A stretch of 64,000 nt of DNA from a bacterium (GCA_029565675.1 JAKQNP010000014.1:1-64000); one strand, 5' to 3'; positions 44,401 to 55,124 are shown, numbered from the stretch's first letter. The notes: generated from the letters alone by a model not told the origin. Translations and numbers: made by a program.

Positions 44401-45333
44401 CTATTGGTTTAAAATGTGTTGAATGCTTTTGATATCTGTTTCGATCTGTTCAATCAAACTCCTTTTATCGCCAAACGAACGATCTTCGCGCATCCACCGG
44501 CACAACTGCAGCTCGGCGTGTTCCTGGTAGAGCTCAATATTCTGTCCGATAATGTGGACTTCGATGCTCGGTTCGTTGATGCCAAAAGTCGGCTTGGTGC
44601 CAATATAGGTCGCCGAACTGTAAATCTGTCCCTTGACAGCCAATCTGGAAGCATACACTCCCGACCTCGGAATCAGCTTTTGCCGCGAACAGGGCCGGAT
44701 ATTGGCGGTCGGAAATCCCAAACTCCGCCCGCGCTGATCACCCTTGATAACCTGACCGCTCAAGGAGTAACAGCGTCCTAGCAGACGATTGGCTTTTGCG
44801 AGATCGCCGGCATGGAGCGCTTGACGGATCTGTGTGCTGCTGATGGTGTCGCCCTGATTTTGCACCGCTTCGATCGTTTCGACGGTGAAATGATTTTTAA
44901 CGCTCAAATCGAGCAAAAGTTGCAAATTCCCACGCCTTTTTTTGCCAAATGCATGGTCGTGGCCGATCACAATGTGTTGCATGCGCATCTTGCGACAAAG
45001 TATGTTTGTCACAAAATCCTCTGGTTCAATGGCAGCGAATTGAGAAGTAAATTGGGCCACCACCAGGTGATGCAAATTGCGATCCTGCAACAATCGGATC
45101 TTTTCTTCGATGCACGTCAACAGCTGAACAGAAGGCTGTCGTTGGCTGGCGAGGACCATCTGCGGGTGCGGCTCAAAGGTCATCAAGACCGAAAGCGCAT
45201 CGCGTTCTTGCGCAGCCTGGTTGAGCTTTTCGATTATCCTGCCATGGCCTTGATGGACCCCATCAAAAGTGCCCAGTGTGATCACTGTGGCCTTTGATGG
45301 TTGAAAGTCATCGACATCCCAATTCACTTGCAT
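44401..45333 (-). CDS. ribF: Bifunctional riboflavin kinase / FAD synthetase
   Basis: 310 residues. N-terminal adenylyltransferase domain with [10 protein letters not shown] and the ISSTQIR segment; C-terminal flavokinase domain with [11 protein letters not shown] and GVYAS. Converts riboflavin to FMN and FAD. Placed between truB (4-bp gap) and rpsO as in many bacteria. Confidence 0.95.
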   Translation of the reverse strand: MQVNWDVDDFQPSKATVITLGTFDGVHQGHGRIIEKLNQAAQERDALSVLMTFEPHPQMVLASQRQPSVQLLTCIEEKIRLLQDRNLHHLVVAQFTSQFAAIEPEDFVTNILCRKMRMQHIVIGHDHAFGKKRRGNLQLLLDLSVKNHFTVETIEAVQNQGDTISSTQIRQALHAGDLAKANRLLGRCYSLSGQVIKGDQRGRSLGFPTANIRPCSRQKLIPRSGVYASRLAVKGQIYSSATYIGTKPTFGINEPSIEVHIIGQNIELYQEHAELQLCRWMREDRSFGDKRSLIEQIETDIKSIQHILNQ

Positions 45334-45336
45334 CGA

Positions 45337-46050
45337 TTATGGTCTTTTCCCGCAATTGGCTGAACTTTGTTTCAATTCGGCAATCTCGCACGCATCACGC
45401 AAAAAATAGTCACCGACGCGTGTTCGCAACAAATTTTGTACATAACCGACTGTATCCAGAGAAACTGCGATATCGCGCGCCAAAGCGCGGATATAGGTGC
45501 CTTTTGAGCACTCCACCTCGATGATCAGCCGATCAGTCGATAAATCGACAAGAGCGAGGCAATAAATCTCGATCGCCCTCGAAACGAGTTCGATGGTTTT
45601 GCCTGAACGGGCCAGATGATAGGCGCGTTTGCCGTCGATTTGCAGTGCAGAAAAATCGGGCGGTTTCTGCATCTGTTTGCCGAGAAAAGAACGCAGCGTC
45701 GTTTCAACTTGATCACGGGTCAGTCTGGGAACGGAGCGCCTCTCGATCGTTTGACCGCTTAGATCCAGGGTATCTGTGGTCAAACCCATGCGGATCTCCG
45801 CGCGATAGCCCTTTACTCCTTGCACGAGTTCGGCGACTCGCTTCGTCGCTTTGCCAACACAGACCAGCAAAACGCCTTCGGCAAAGGGATCAAGTGTTCC
45901 CGCGTGACCAACCTTGCAACGCGGCCAGATCCGCTTTGTATATCGAACAACATCAAAGGATGACCAGCCGATCGGCTTGCGGATATTGAGAACCAGATCC
46001 GGTGTGGCTTCCGGCGTACTTTCATTTTCCTGCCCAGCGATCGGTGCCAT
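45337..46050 (-). CDS. truB: tRNA pseudouridine-55 synthase
   Basis: 237 residues from the ATG at 46050, two bases after the rbfA stop; the longer frame overlaps rbfA. Motif KVGHAGTLDPFAEGVLLV carries the catalytic Asp; KPPDFSALQIDGKRAY and CSKGTYIRALARDIA are also present. Slightly short because the C-terminal PUA domain is missing, as in several bacterial lineages. Confidence 0.95.
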   Translation of the reverse strand: MAPIAGQENESTPEATPDLVLNIRKPIGWSSFDVVRYTKRIWPRCKVGHAGTLDPFAEGVLLVCVGKATKRVAELVQGVKGYRAEIRMGLTTDTLDLSGQTIERRSVPRLTRDQVETTLRSFLGKQMQKPPDFSALQIDGKRAYHLARSGKTIELVSRAIEIYCLALVDLSTDRLIIEVECSKGTYIRALARDIAVSLDTVGYVQNLLRTRVGDYFLRDACEIAELKQSSANCGKRP

Positions 46051-46051
46051 A

Positions 46052-46399
46052 TCACTTTTTAATTTTTTGCAACAGCGACTCGATGTGGGCGGCATATTCG
46101 ATCGAATCGTCAAATTCGAAGCGAATCTCCGGCACATAGCGAAGATTGAGCGCCGAAGCAATATGGCGGCGGATGTTCTTCAGCTTGTCTGCAATCGCCT
46201 GGCCGACCTCCGCTTTAATCGATTGATCGCCCAAGACGCTGTAAAAAAGAGTTGCATATTTCAGATCGCTGCTCATCTTGGTGCTGGTGATGGTCATGCG
46301 TTGAAAAAGCAGAACACCCGATTCCTGCAGCAAATATCGGCTGACCTCTTGCTGCAACAAAGCCGCAACGCGATCTGCGCGTTGATAATGATTCATCAT
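46052..46399 (-). CDS. rbfA: Ribosome-binding factor A
   Basis: 115 residues, KH-like fold protein with the RbfA pattern RADRVAALLQQEVSRYL ... ITSTKMSSDLKYATLFYSV ... LRYVPEIRFEFDDSIEYAAHIESLL. Helps 30S maturation. Coupled to truB. Confidence 0.93.
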   Translation of the reverse strand: MMNHYQRADRVAALLQQEVSRYLLQESGVLLFQRMTITSTKMSSDLKYATLFYSVLGDQSIKAEVGQAIADKLKNIRRHIASALNLRYVPEIRFEFDDSIEYAAHIESLLQKIKK

Positions 46400-46410
46400 C
46401 TATCCTCACT

Positions 46411-46436
46411 GCTGTCCTTGTTGACAACGGGACAGC
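46411..46436. repeat. REP-like palindrome R3, copy C (degenerate)
   Basis: GCTGTCC (46411-46417) pairs with GGACAGC (46430-46436), with TTGT/ACAA inside; flanked by CACTG as in copy B. Between the DUF503 gene and rbfA. Confidence 0.55.
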
Positions 46437-46471
46437 ACTGATCTATCCTGTCGACGAAAATGCAATCTAGA

Positions 46472-46759
46472 TCAGATCACTTCGAACTGCTGCTGTAAAA
46501 CTTGAACGTCGACCTCATCGTAGATCAATTTCATGATCTGCGCAACACTCTGATCGAGAAAACGCCTTTCGTTGCCAACCAAAGCGATTCCCAAGGTTGC
46601 GCGCTGCCATTTGTCGTTGTGATCGACTTCCGCAACTGAAATATTGAATTTGTTGCTCAGTCGGCTTTTTAAACTGGAAAGGACAAACCGCTTCTCCTTA
46701 AGCGACTGGCTCGCGGGTATAAACAATTCGATTTGCAGCAATCCAACCAGGAATGGCAT
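46472..46759 (-). CDS. DUF503 (YlxP-like) protein
   Basis: 95 residues from the ATG at 46759 (GTG at 46768 also possible). Matches the DUF503 family: GLLQIELFIPASQSLKEKRFVLSSLKSRL ... NISVAEVDHNDKWQRATLGIALV. Usually encoded between infB and rbfA, as here; probably ribosome- or translation-linked, precise role unknown. Confidence 0.9.
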   Translation of the reverse strand: MPFLVGLLQIELFIPASQSLKEKRFVLSSLKSRLSNKFNISVAEVDHNDKWQRATLGIALVGNERRFLDQSVAQIMKLIYDEVDVQVLQQQFEVI

Positions 46760-46770
46760 AGCGCACACTT

Positions 46771-49392
46771 TTATTGCTTGGATTGTTCCAGAGTGCGTTT
46801 GGTTTCCACAATTCGATAGGCTTCGATGACATCGCCGATTTTGACATCATCGAACCGATCAAATCCCAAACCGCACTCAAAACCGGTGGCCACTTCTTTC
46901 ACATCGTCCTTGAAGCGTTTCAGAGAGGCCAACTTTCCTTCATAGATCAGTCGATCGTCGCGATAAAGTTTGATTTTGGTGTTTCGATTGAGCTTGCCCG
47001 ATTGTACATAGCAACCTGCCACAGCACCGATTTTGGGTATCTTGAAAACCTGGCGCACTTCTGCGGTGCCGAACAATTCTTCGGTGATTTCGGGTGATAA
47101 AAAGCCTTCCAACGCCAGCTTGATATCGCTGAGAATGTCGTAAATAATCTCATATTGGCGGATGTCAACGCTTTCCTTGGCAGCCAACTCGCGCGCCTTG
47201 GATGTCGGGCGAACGTTGAAGCCGAGAATGATCGCCTCCGATGCCGCTGCCAACAACACATCCGACTCGGAGATCGCTCCAACTCCCTTATGGATGACAT
47301 CGACAGCCACTTCCCCGGTAGAGAGTTTCATCAGCGAATCGACAATAGCCTGGATGGATCCATCCACATCCGCTTTGACCACCAAAGACAACTGTTGGAC
47401 CTGTCCCTTTTGGATCTGACGCGAAAACTCATCGAGGGTGCGCGGTCGATTGCGCCAATGCTCGTGTTCGCGCTGCAGCTGCTGTCGTTTGGCGGAAATA
47501 TCACGGGTGTCCCGTTCTGATTCGAGAACAATGAAAGAATCCCCAGCTTGCGGCAGGCTATCGAAACCCAAAACCTGAACCGGAGATGACGGTCCCGCGC
47601 TCTTAATCCGTCGGATTCGTTCGTCAAACATGGAGCGGACTTTGCCGAAATTGGAACCCGCGATAAAAGGATCGCCGACCTTGAGCGAACCGTTTTGCAC
47701 CAGCACCGTCGCCACCGGTCCCTTGCCGCGGTCGAGCTTGCTCTCGATGATCACCCCGCGCGCCAGCCGATTTGGATTGGCTTTGCAGTCGAGCAGCTCA
47801 GCTTCCAATAAAATCGATTCCAACAAGCGGTCGACATTTTGCCCGGTTTTCGCCGAGATCTCTACCGACTGATACTTGCCGCCCCACTGTTCAATCAGCA
47901 CACCTTCGGTGGCCAGTTGTTGGCGTATCATGTCGGGGTTGGCACCGGGTTTATCGATCTTGTTGATGGCAACGATGATCGGCACAGATGCGGCTTTTGC
48001 ATGGCTGATCGCTTCGATCGTCTGCGGCATCACATTGTCATCTGCCGCAACCACCAGGACAACGATATCCGTTACCTGGGCGCCGCGAGCGCGCATCGCT
48101 GTAAAAGCCTCATGGCCAGGAGTATCCAAAAAAGTGATGCTCTTGCTATCCTGGACAGTGACTTCATAAGCACCGATATGCTGGGTGATCCCGCCAGCTT
48201 CCCCGGCGATAATATTGCTCTTGCGGATATAGTCGAGGAGCGAGGTTTTGCCGTGATCCACATGGCCCATAATCGTCACCACCGGCGGACGCGGATACAG
48301 GTCCGCATCGCTATCCTCTTCATGCATTTCTTCAAGTATATCTTGAGCGAAATCCTCCAAGGCTTCGATTTCATATTCATATTCGGAAGCCAGGAGAGTT
48401 ATGGTATCCATATCAAGCCGTTGGTTGATGGTCACCATCATCCCAAGATCCATACATTTGCGGATCAGTTCAGTTGGTTCGACCTCCATCAGGTTGGCCA
48501 ACTCGGACAGCGACATGAATTCGCTGACCCGAATGACCGAGGTCTCTTCAACTTCTTCGACTTCATCCGCAGAAGCATGGCGTTTGCGATGCTTGCTGCG
48601 AGAATCATCCATTTCAGCCAAGGTCTGGCGGATGGTGTCTTGAATCTCTTGTTCGTTGAAAACAGGCCGTTTCCGCCGAGCTTTGCGTTTGCGTTCAGGA
48701 TGCTTTTCTTTTTGCTCGACACGTCCTTCCACCGGCTCTTCTTCGGTTCCGTGTTTTTTGCGTTTTTTGCGGCGGCGTCTTTTTTTATCGGTTGAGATCT
48801 CGGCGTCTTTCTTCGGCGGTGCACCTGCGGCTGCAACAGGCTCTTTCTCAACTCGCACTGGTGCTTGTGCCGTCTCAAGTTCCGAATGAGGTTTAGCCAC
48901 TTCGCGTGGACGTTTGCCTTTTTCTTCCGGCGGAATCTCGATCACTTTGAGCTTCTTCTTGACTCGCCGCGGTGCTTCTTTCTCCTCTTCAACAGGTGGT
49001 TCGGCGGCTGCATGTTTTTGCTCTTCAAGCTCGCGCGCGCGTTGTTGATCAGCTTTTTCCTTTTCGATGCGCTGCTTTCTGATAATTGGGCGCTCTTTTG
49101 CCAACTCGTCCGCAGCCTGCCGTCGGCGTTCAATTCCCGCCTCGACCTCGCGCTTTTTCTCCTCCTCGATGACGCGTTTGTCGCGCAATCGCTTGCGAAA
49201 TTCCTGCTCCTCGTCCTTGTGAAGTTCAGGAACAACTCCATACTTTTCCACCACCTGGTCATAAGCCTCATCAGACAAAAGACTCATGTGGTTGCGGATA
49301 TCGTAATTGAGTTTGTGCAGAAACTCGATCAGCGCCTCATTCGAAATGTTGAATTCGCGTGCGACTTGAAAGACTCGTTTCTTAACAGCCAA
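46771..49392 (-). CDS. infB: Translation initiation factor IF-2
   Basis: 873 residues from a TTG at 49392 preceded by GGGAGAG; this yields the expected N-terminus ([14 protein letters not shown]). The longer frame to 49467 has no good start signal. IF2_N domain, long charged Lys/Glu/Arg/Pro-rich linker (about 75-290), second IF2_N, G domain with [17 protein letters not shown] and NKIDKP, and C-terminal beta-barrels and IF2-C2 ([20 protein letters not shown]). Delivers initiator tRNA to the 30S subunit. Confidence 0.97.
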   Translation of the reverse strand: MAVKKRVFQVAREFNISNEALIEFLHKLNYDIRNHMSLLSDEAYDQVVEKYGVVPELHKDEEQEFRKRLRDKRVIEEEKKREVEAGIERRRQAADELAKERPIIRKQRIEKEKADQQRARELEEQKHAAAEPPVEEEKEAPRRVKKKLKVIEIPPEEKGKRPREVAKPHSELETAQAPVRVEKEPVAAAGAPPKKDAEISTDKKRRRRKKRKKHGTEEEPVEGRVEQKEKHPERKRKARRKRPVFNEQEIQDTIRQTLAEMDDSRSKHRKRHASADEVEEVEETSVIRVSEFMSLSELANLMEVEPTELIRKCMDLGMMVTINQRLDMDTITLLASEYEYEIEALEDFAQDILEEMHEEDSDADLYPRPPVVTIMGHVDHGKTSLLDYIRKSNIIAGEAGGITQHIGAYEVTVQDSKSITFLDTPGHEAFTAMRARGAQVTDIVVLVVAADDNVMPQTIEAISHAKAASVPIIVAINKIDKPGANPDMIRQQLATEGVLIEQWGGKYQSVEISAKTGQNVDRLLESILLEAELLDCKANPNRLARGVIIESKLDRGKGPVATVLVQNGSLKVGDPFIAGSNFGKVRSMFDERIRRIKSAGPSSPVQVLGFDSLPQAGDSFIVLESERDTRDISAKRQQLQREHEHWRNRPRTLDEFSRQIQKGQVQQLSLVVKADVDGSIQAIVDSLMKLSTGEVAVDVIHKGVGAISESDVLLAAASEAIILGFNVRPTSKARELAAKESVDIRQYEIIYDILSDIKLALEGFLSPEITEELFGTAEVRQVFKIPKIGAVAGCYVQSGKLNRNTKIKLYRDDRLIYEGKLASLKRFKDDVKEVATGFECGLGFDRFDDVKIGDVIEAYRIVETKRTLEQSKQ

Positions 49393-49551
49393 ACCATCTC
49401 TCCCAATGGTTATTTCCTTTAAGTGGTTTTGCAGAATATTTAGCGCCACAAAACCAAGAAACAACAATTTGTTGCCTTCCCTGTTTCGCCTTCATCGCTG
49501 CTGATGTCATCCTGCAGCCGCAGCCGACAGAGCGCTCAAGCTAGCCGGGCG

Positions 49552-50802
49552 CTACTCCTCCCGCGTTAAAAAAGATTGAACCGTCTCTTTGATTTTAATC
49601 GCTGTCTTTTCACCGATATTCGGCAACGCCATCAGCGATTTGATATTCGCTTCGGCGATATCCTGAACGGTTTCGAAACCGCCTTTGACCAGAGTACTTT
49701 TAAGCTTGTCGGAGAGAGCCTCGATATCGGAAATCGACATCTCCTCATCTCGCTCATGGCGCATCATCTCGTCGTATTCGTCTTCACGAACCGTCTGAAT
49801 ATCGTAATCGGTCAATTTTGCCGCTAAGCGGCGGTTTTGCCCGCCTTTGCCGATGGCCAAAGAGATCTGCTCATCGTCGATCACGGCGATCACTTTGTGC
49901 GCTTCTTCATCGATGGCGATGCGCAGCGGTTTTGCCGGGCTCAGAGCACGGGTAATAAAGATCTCCGGTTCACTGCTCCAGTTGATGATATCGATTTTTT
50001 CATTGTTGAGCTCTTTGACGATTGCCTGGATCCGCATCCCTTTCATACCCACACAAGCGCCGACCGCGTCGATGCGCTTGTCGTTGGAATAGACCGCAAT
50101 CTTGGAGCGCTCACCAGCCTCGCGTGCGATGCGTTTGATTTCGATAATACCATCAGAGATCTCAGGAACTTCCAGTTCGAAAAGACGAACAAGAAAGAGT
50201 GGCGAACTGCGCGAAACAATGATCTCTGGGCCTCTTGCGCTCTTGACGACCTCCTTGATAACCGCCCGGACATGGTCCCCGCGATGGTACCGTTCAGTCG
50301 GGATCTGCTCGTTCTTGGGCAAGACGACCTCGGTCTTGTCGACATTCAAATAGATTTCATCGCGATTAATCTGACGGATGTCGCCGCTGATGATCTCGCC
50401 GATGCGGTTGTTGAATTCATTGAAGATCAGTTCTTTTTCAATCTCTTTGATCTTTTGGTTGAGGTTTTGTTTGGCGGAAATGATAAGCCGGCGGCCGAAA
50501 GTCGAGGGATTGACGATCTCCATAAACTCATCTCCGAGTTCGAGATCAGGCTCGAGTGCGCGCGCCACATCGACCGGGATTTGCGTCACAGGATCCTCTA
50601 CCTCTTCGACGATGGTTTTGTATTGATAGATTTCGATCTCGCCTTTTTCCATATTGACAAAAATGTCAAAATTTTCCGCCTGCCCAAACTTTTTTCTGAT
50701 CATCGTCAAAAAGATTTCCTGCAAGATTTGCGACAGTACCTCTTTGTCGATGTTTTTTTCCCGCGCCAACTGGCTGAAAGCTTCAACAATCTCGCTTTTC
50801 AT
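49552..50802 (-). CDS. nusA: Transcription termination/antitermination factor NusA
   Basis: 416 residues: NusA N-terminal domain, S1 domain (RYHRGDHVRAVIKEV), two KH domains (GACVGMKGMRIQAIVKEL; AIGKGGQNRRLAAKLTDYDI) and a C-terminal helix-hairpin-helix (LMALPNIGEKTAIKIKETV). Binds RNA polymerase and nascent RNA. Between rimP and infB as usual. Confidence 0.97.
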   Translation of the reverse strand: MKSEIVEAFSQLAREKNIDKEVLSQILQEIFLTMIRKKFGQAENFDIFVNMEKGEIEIYQYKTIVEEVEDPVTQIPVDVARALEPDLELGDEFMEIVNPSTFGRRLIISAKQNLNQKIKEIEKELIFNEFNNRIGEIISGDIRQINRDEIYLNVDKTEVVLPKNEQIPTERYHRGDHVRAVIKEVVKSARGPEIIVSRSSPLFLVRLFELEVPEISDGIIEIKRIAREAGERSKIAVYSNDKRIDAVGACVGMKGMRIQAIVKELNNEKIDIINWSSEPEIFITRALSPAKPLRIAIDEEAHKVIAVIDDEQISLAIGKGGQNRRLAAKLTDYDIQTVREDEYDEMMRHERDEEMSISDIEALSDKLKSTLVKGGFETVQDIAEANIKSLMALPNIGEKTAIKIKETVQSFLTREE

Positions 50803-50821
50803 CGCAAGAACCCATTCATAG

Positions 50822-51280
50822 TTATTTGAATTCCACCACGATTTTTGCTTTTACAATTTTGGCCAATTCAAAATTATTCACCTGACCCTCAACATCGAGG
50901 GTGAGCAACTGGTCGTCGACCTCAATGATCCGTCCGACAACACTCTGCGGTTTCTCTTCATCGACACGCGAATAGTCCAGTTTGACTTTCCGGTTAAGGT
51001 GACGCCGATAATCGCGCGCCTCCCGCAAAGGCCAATCGGTGCCGGGCGAAGAGACCTGCAAATCATAATGCGAAGGAATCAAATCGAGCCGATTCAGAGC
51101 ATCGGCGATCTGCCGGCTGGCTTGTGAACAGCGATCGATGGAAATACCGCCCGGCTCATCGATATAGACACAAAGCTGGGTGCTTTTCCCGTGGCAGCCG
51201 ATCGTGATGCCCACCACTTCGATTGCCAAAGGAGCCAAAACCCCTTGAATCACTTTTTCCAATTCAACCTTGTCGATCAT
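50822..51280 (-). CDS. rimP: Ribosome maturation factor RimP
   Basis: 152 residues with the RimP pattern LEVSSPGTDWPLRE-like (here LQVSSPGTDWPLREARDY) and GISIDRCSQASRQI. Needed for 30S maturation. First gene of the operon, downstream of a terminator hairpin. Confidence 0.95.
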   Translation of the reverse strand: MIDKVELEKVIQGVLAPLAIEVVGITIGCHGKSTQLCVYIDEPGGISIDRCSQASRQIADALNRLDLIPSHYDLQVSSPGTDWPLREARDYRRHLNRKVKLDYSRVDEEKPQSVVGRIIEVDDQLLTLDVEGQVNNFELAKIVKAKIVVEFK

Positions 51281-51299
51281 CGCCGATACCGTTTATATA

Positions 51300-51327
51300 A
51301 CAAAAAAGTGGGCCGTTGAGCCCACTT
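51300..51327 (-). terminator. Intrinsic terminator upstream of rimP
   Basis: Minus strand: AAGTGGGC-TCAACG-GCCCACTT followed by TTTT. Ends the transcript of the TPR gene before the rimP operon. Confidence 0.7.
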
Positions 51328-51521
51328 GCCATCGAATTTACTGATTTATAAACCAAAAAGCAAGTCATTTCATTACTTGCATCAGTCGCCAGAAAAGGGC
51401 TTTCCCGAATCCGCAATCGTATTGCCGGCTAATAAATTTGCACTCGATTCAAGCGGATTCAGGCAATGGTCATCCGTTTACATGGCATATCCGTGTAGGC
51501 TCTGAATAAACATACTGGCTT

Positions 51522-52196
51522 TCAAGAACCCAGCATTTTTTTCAACAAAATAGCGTCGTTTTTTTCCTGCGACTCTGGAAACTCTTTGACGACGCGATCA
51601 AAAAGCTGTTGGGCCTTGTCTTTTTTATCAATCTTGGCAAAATTTTGTGCTGCACTGATCAGATAATTCGGGCACATCAGACAAGTCGGATAGTCTTTGC
51701 TGATTTTTTCATAGAGCTCGGCTGCCTCGGCAAAATTGCTTTTCTCCTCGAGGATGGCGGCTTTGCTGGCCATGGCAGCAGCCTGCAAATTTACATCGCC
51801 CTTGTACTTGCGCAGAAAAGCAGAAAAGAGATCAAAGGCGTCGTCAGTTCGACCATTTTTGACGTAACAATTGGCCAGGTAGAGCTGACTCAAGATCCCA
51901 TAGGAAGTACCGCCGTATTCATCGATCACATTTTCAAACTTTTGCGCGGCTGCATGGAAATCGCCTTGCTGGAACTCACTCGTTGCGCGCAAAAAAATCT
52001 CGCTGGCGTTTTGTTCCGCTGCTTTTTGAGCCCGAGAGCTAAAGATCGCTGCGAGCCCAACGATCAATAAAAGCGCCAAACCGATAGTCAGGTATTTGCG
52101 ATGTTGCCCAAGCCAGCGATTGGCTTTGACATAAGAAGTCAACAACTTGTCTTCTTTTAGTTCCTTTTTGGTGATTCTTTTTCTGGGTTTTAGCAT
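51522..52196 (-). CDS. TPR-containing, membrane-anchored protein (YfgM/TPR_21-like)
   Basis: 224 residues from the ATG at 52196. A basic N-terminus (KPRKRITKKELKED) precedes one membrane helix (about 32-52, YLTIGLALLLIVGLAAIF), then three or four TPR units (FHAAAQKFENVIDEY, LQLYLANCYVKNGRTDDAFDLFSAFL, NFAEAAELYEKISKDYP, KDKAQQLFDRVVKEFP). This layout is that of YfgM-like proteins, which join the Sec translocon with periplasmic chaperones. Assignment is by architecture. Confidence 0.8.
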   Translation of the reverse strand: MLKPRKRITKKELKEDKLLTSYVKANRWLGQHRKYLTIGLALLLIVGLAAIFSSRAQKAAEQNASEIFLRATSEFQQGDFHAAAQKFENVIDEYGGTSYGILSQLYLANCYVKNGRTDDAFDLFSAFLRKYKGDVNLQAAAMASKAAILEEKSNFAEAAELYEKISKDYPTCLMCPNYLISAAQNFAKIDKKDKAQQLFDRVVKEFPESQEKNDAILLKKMLGS

Positions 52197-52329
52197 ATCA
52201 GACCCGTCAGCTAGAGTTCGATTTTCCCGGCAGAGGTGCTTCTGCAATATTTCCGAATAAACTGATTATTTTAAGCAATTTGTTTGATTTATGCAAGCAC
52301 AAATTTAACGATTATTGCTATCCGCACGT

Positions 52330-52368
52330 TCGGTTTGAAGCACCAAATCTTATAAAACATCAATCCGA
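52330..52368 (+). repeat. Fragment of dispersed repeat R2
   Basis: Resembles the first 40 bp of R2 (GAAGCACCAAATCT ... CATCAATC), about 90 bp before the full copy 2. Degenerate. Confidence 0.5.
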
Positions 52369-52424
52369 GAATCCTGCACAAATCGTGATGGTTGTCCTTT
52401 TCACAGAACCGTAAAGACCAAGAC

Positions 52425-52521
52425 TCGGATTCGATGCGAAGCACCACCGGGTCTCACAGAAAATCAATCTGATAGCAATACACAGAGGGTGAAAACTGCC
52501 ATTTGTGCAACCGCATAAGGA
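52425..52521 (+). repeat. Dispersed repeat R2, copy 2
   Basis: Differs from copy 1 by a few substitutions and a 3-5 bp insertion after GAAGCACC. Blocks CACAGAAAATCAATCTGA, ACACAGAGGGT and GCAACCGCATAAGGA are identical. In a 470-bp gap between two minus-strand genes that otherwise holds no gene. Confidence 0.8.
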
Positions 52522-52666
52522 TTAATTGATTGAATGCTTTTTGACTCGGTTAACACCGAATCTGGAAGGCATTTTACCACAAGAAAACAACCAGATCAGA
52601 AACAAACCGGAAAAAGTGGGTCCCGCTGTGGTGGCGATGCAACCGTTCGATGTGCAGATGATGAGT

Positions 52667-53038
52667 TCAATCAGGCGGTCTGGCTTCGCGTGCAGAGACC
52701 GTTACCACTTCATAGGCATGCGTGGAGACCATCGCGACAAAGAGAATAATCAGCAAAAGAATACCCGCTTGACCGACTTTTTGTGATACACTGAGCACAT
52801 TTGCCAGTCGAATAAATAACGGCACCGTCAAAATGCCGATAAGAAAGGCACAAGTAACACTGAAGATAATTTTCGAGCTATTGTATCTGCCGCCGGCAAT
52901 ATAGGCAATAAACATAATGAGAATCCCCACCACCAAGGCGACAATGGAAATGGTCGGGTGAATATGCGGCCAGTAAATATAGTCAATCGCCGTATTGGCC
53001 GCTGCGGTCTGTGTCGAGTCAGCAATGGTTTGTAACAT
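52667..53038 (-). CDS. Small membrane protein of unknown function
   Basis: 123 residues, three predicted helices (about 30-50, 57-78 and 88-110). No family recognised. It follows the lipid-kinase gene by about 20 bp, so both probably share a transcript. Confidence 0.6.
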   Translation of the reverse strand: MLQTIADSTQTAAANTAIDYIYWPHIHPTISIVALVVGILIMFIAYIAGGRYNSSKIIFSVTCAFLIGILTVPLFIRLANVLSVSQKVGQAGILLLIILFVAMVSTHAYEVVTVSAREARPPD

Positions 53039-53057
53039 AATTACCCCTCATTCAAAG

Positions 53058-53948
53058 TTACACATTTTCTGGTAGAACAATGGCGACTCGCTTCGGCAGA
53101 ACCGAGATACGCAATTCGCCGTCTGTCCAGCGATAAAGCTCTCCTTCGAGCTGCAGCTGCAATGAACAATTGCTTTTGATGCTGAGCGAATCCGCAGTAA
53201 ACACTTCGCTTTCCGGTAAACGATGGTGTTGGCCGATGGCAAAAAAGAGCAGTGCCCTGGCCCTTTTCCAACCCGGCATATCGCGAAAGAGCATAAAATT
53301 CAGTTGACCATCGCTTATATCAGCTTTTGGCGCAATGCGAAAACCACCGCCGAATTGTTTGCCGTTGGCAGCCACAAAGAGAATAACATCCCGCTCGGTT
53401 GATGTGCCCTGATTTTCGATCACCAGATGCACAGCCGTAAACCCGAATAAATTTTGAAAAACAGTGATGAGGTAATTGATGAATTGTCGTTTCCCCGATT
53501 TTTGCAGACTTAAGATGACGTCCACATCAAAACCAATTCCAGCAGCGTTGATGAAATAGCGCTCTCCGATACAGGCGACATCGAAGCGCTTAACATTCGA
53601 ACTCGTCAGCGCAGCAGAGGCCAATTTAAGATCAGCCGGCAGGGGTATGGAACGAATAAAATCGTTGCAGGTACCGACCGGTAGAATGACCAATTCCGGA
53701 TCAGCAGCGTTTTGCATGAATCCATTGATTACCTGATTGACTGTGCCGTCTCCGCCAGCCACAGCGATGCGCCGAAATCCAGCAGCAACAGCCTCGGCGG
53801 CCAACAGTTCGGCATGTTGGTGATAGAGGGTTTCCGACCAATCGTAGGGAATTTTTGTTTTGTCTAGATAAAACAAAATCTCTTTCCGCCGCGCTGCCGA
53901 GCGATCCGGTGCGGCGGCAGGATTGTAGATGACTTTAATCGGTTCCAA
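53058..53948 (-). CDS. Diacylglycerol/lipid kinase family protein (YegS-like)
   Basis: 296 residues from a TTG at 53948, preceded by AGGGAG; this gives the normal start (MEPIKVIYNPAA). Longer frames to 54020 add residues unlike the family. Catalytic-domain motifs: NPAA, GGDGTVNQVING, PVGTCNDFIRS and ISDGQLNFMLF. Phosphorylates diacylglycerol or a related lipid at the membrane using ATP. Confidence 0.9.
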   Translation of the reverse strand: MEPIKVIYNPAAAPDRSAARRKEILFYLDKTKIPYDWSETLYHQHAELLAAEAVAAGFRRIAVAGGDGTVNQVINGFMQNAADPELVILPVGTCNDFIRSIPLPADLKLASAALTSSNVKRFDVACIGERYFINAAGIGFDVDVILSLQKSGKRQFINYLITVFQNLFGFTAVHLVIENQGTSTERDVILFVAANGKQFGGGFRIAPKADISDGQLNFMLFRDMPGWKRARALLFFAIGQHHRLPESEVFTADSLSIKSNCSLQLQLEGELYRWTDGELRISVLPKRVAIVLPENV

Positions 53949-54248
53949 AGTTTTCTCCCTGCAGTCACCCCGCATGTCCAAACCACTAAAAGCAATTGGA
54001 TTAACTACGCTGACCATCACCGCGCTTTTGGTTTAGCAGCGATAACGCCCCCAGAGACTGTGATCGAACAGGCAAAGCTTTCAAGACAAGGCAAAGGCAA
54101 TTGAACTGGTTACAGCCGCCTAAACATATTGAAACCGCAGAGAAATCGCAAGTGAATTGTTTGCCCAACGACAAAATCCGCGCTGCAGAGTCGACAAAGC
54201 CAACAGTTTGGTGCTCTGGTTGTCTGAGCCTGTGCTATAATGATTTTT
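53949..54248. other. Intergenic gap
   Basis: About 300 bp without a recognisable gene, terminator or repeat. Confidence 0.4.
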
Positions 54249-55121
54249 TCAGCGGTTCTTCTTTTTGCTGTTGTCCCAGATCAGGTAGCGGATAAAGGTC
54301 ATTCCCATGAGACGAGTCGAATTGCCGGCGCTATCAAAAACAATGGGATTTTCCTCAGCGCGGATATAGAGCTCACGTTCTTCAGAATCAAATCCTGCTT
54401 GTTTGGTTGCGTCGACCTCAAAATCGTGCAACAACACTCCACCGTTAACCGAAGGTATGACCCAAATTTTGCCCAGACGTTCAGTAAAAAACTCAACCAC
54501 CTGCGTGAAACGATCGCGGGTCGCAATAACAAAAATTTCGCCGTCAGAGCCAATCCGTTCCATCTCATCCTCAGCGATATCTTCGCGCATTTCACCGGCA
54601 TATACAAGAACAGAACCAATTTTTTCTTTGAGAGTGAGTGCAGTACGGTTGAGATAAGTCGAATCCTTGGCGATTGGCAAACAGACCAACACAATGTCAA
54701 TTTGGGTAGGCCAGTAGTCTGGGCGGACAAAGGGCAGTTCAATCGAGGTGATTTCCACTCTTGACCGCGGTTTAAAGGCGTTTTCATCGATTATCGACCT
54801 ATAACCTGAAACGGTTCGCAGAAAACGCGGCAAATTCAAATTCATATAATGAAACAGCACATTGTGTAGATTATCCGCCGTCAGACAACTGGCCGTAAAA
54901 ATGCTCTTTGCCTCCGGGAAATGGTCTTTGTATTGGTCATGAAGTAAAAGTGCACGGCTCGAATCAATCTTTGCGCCAGGATAGAGCAAGCGTTGGAATG
55001 TGTTTTCGTGCAACACCATCTGCGCATTAGCGGATTGCTGGGCAGCAAGCAAAGGAATAAAAAAGCAAATCAGCCACGCATGCAACAATCGACACTTGCA
55101 GATTCGCTCGAGTGGTCCCAT
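54249..55121 (-). CDS. Secreted protein of unknown function
   Basis: 290 residues with a signal peptide (about 10-34, cut after SANA). No family recognised; the C-terminal part (GSVLVYAGEMREDIAEDEMERIGSDGEIFVIAT ... RYLIWDNSK) looks like a compact alpha/beta domain. The start lies four bases after the hisI stop, so translation is probably coupled to the his operon, though no role in histidine synthesis is apparent. Confidence 0.6.
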   Translation of the reverse strand: MGPLERICKCRLLHAWLICFFIPLLAAQQSANAQMVLHENTFQRLLYPGAKIDSSRALLLHDQYKDHFPEAKSIFTASCLTADNLHNVLFHYMNLNLPRFLRTVSGYRSIIDENAFKPRSRVEITSIELPFVRPDYWPTQIDIVLVCLPIAKDSTYLNRTALTLKEKIGSVLVYAGEMREDIAEDEMERIGSDGEIFVIATRDRFTQVVEFFTERLGKIWVIPSVNGGVLLHDFEVDATKQAGFDSEERELYIRAEENPIVFDSAGNSTRLMGMTFIRYLIWDNSKKKNR

Positions 55122-55124
55122 AGT

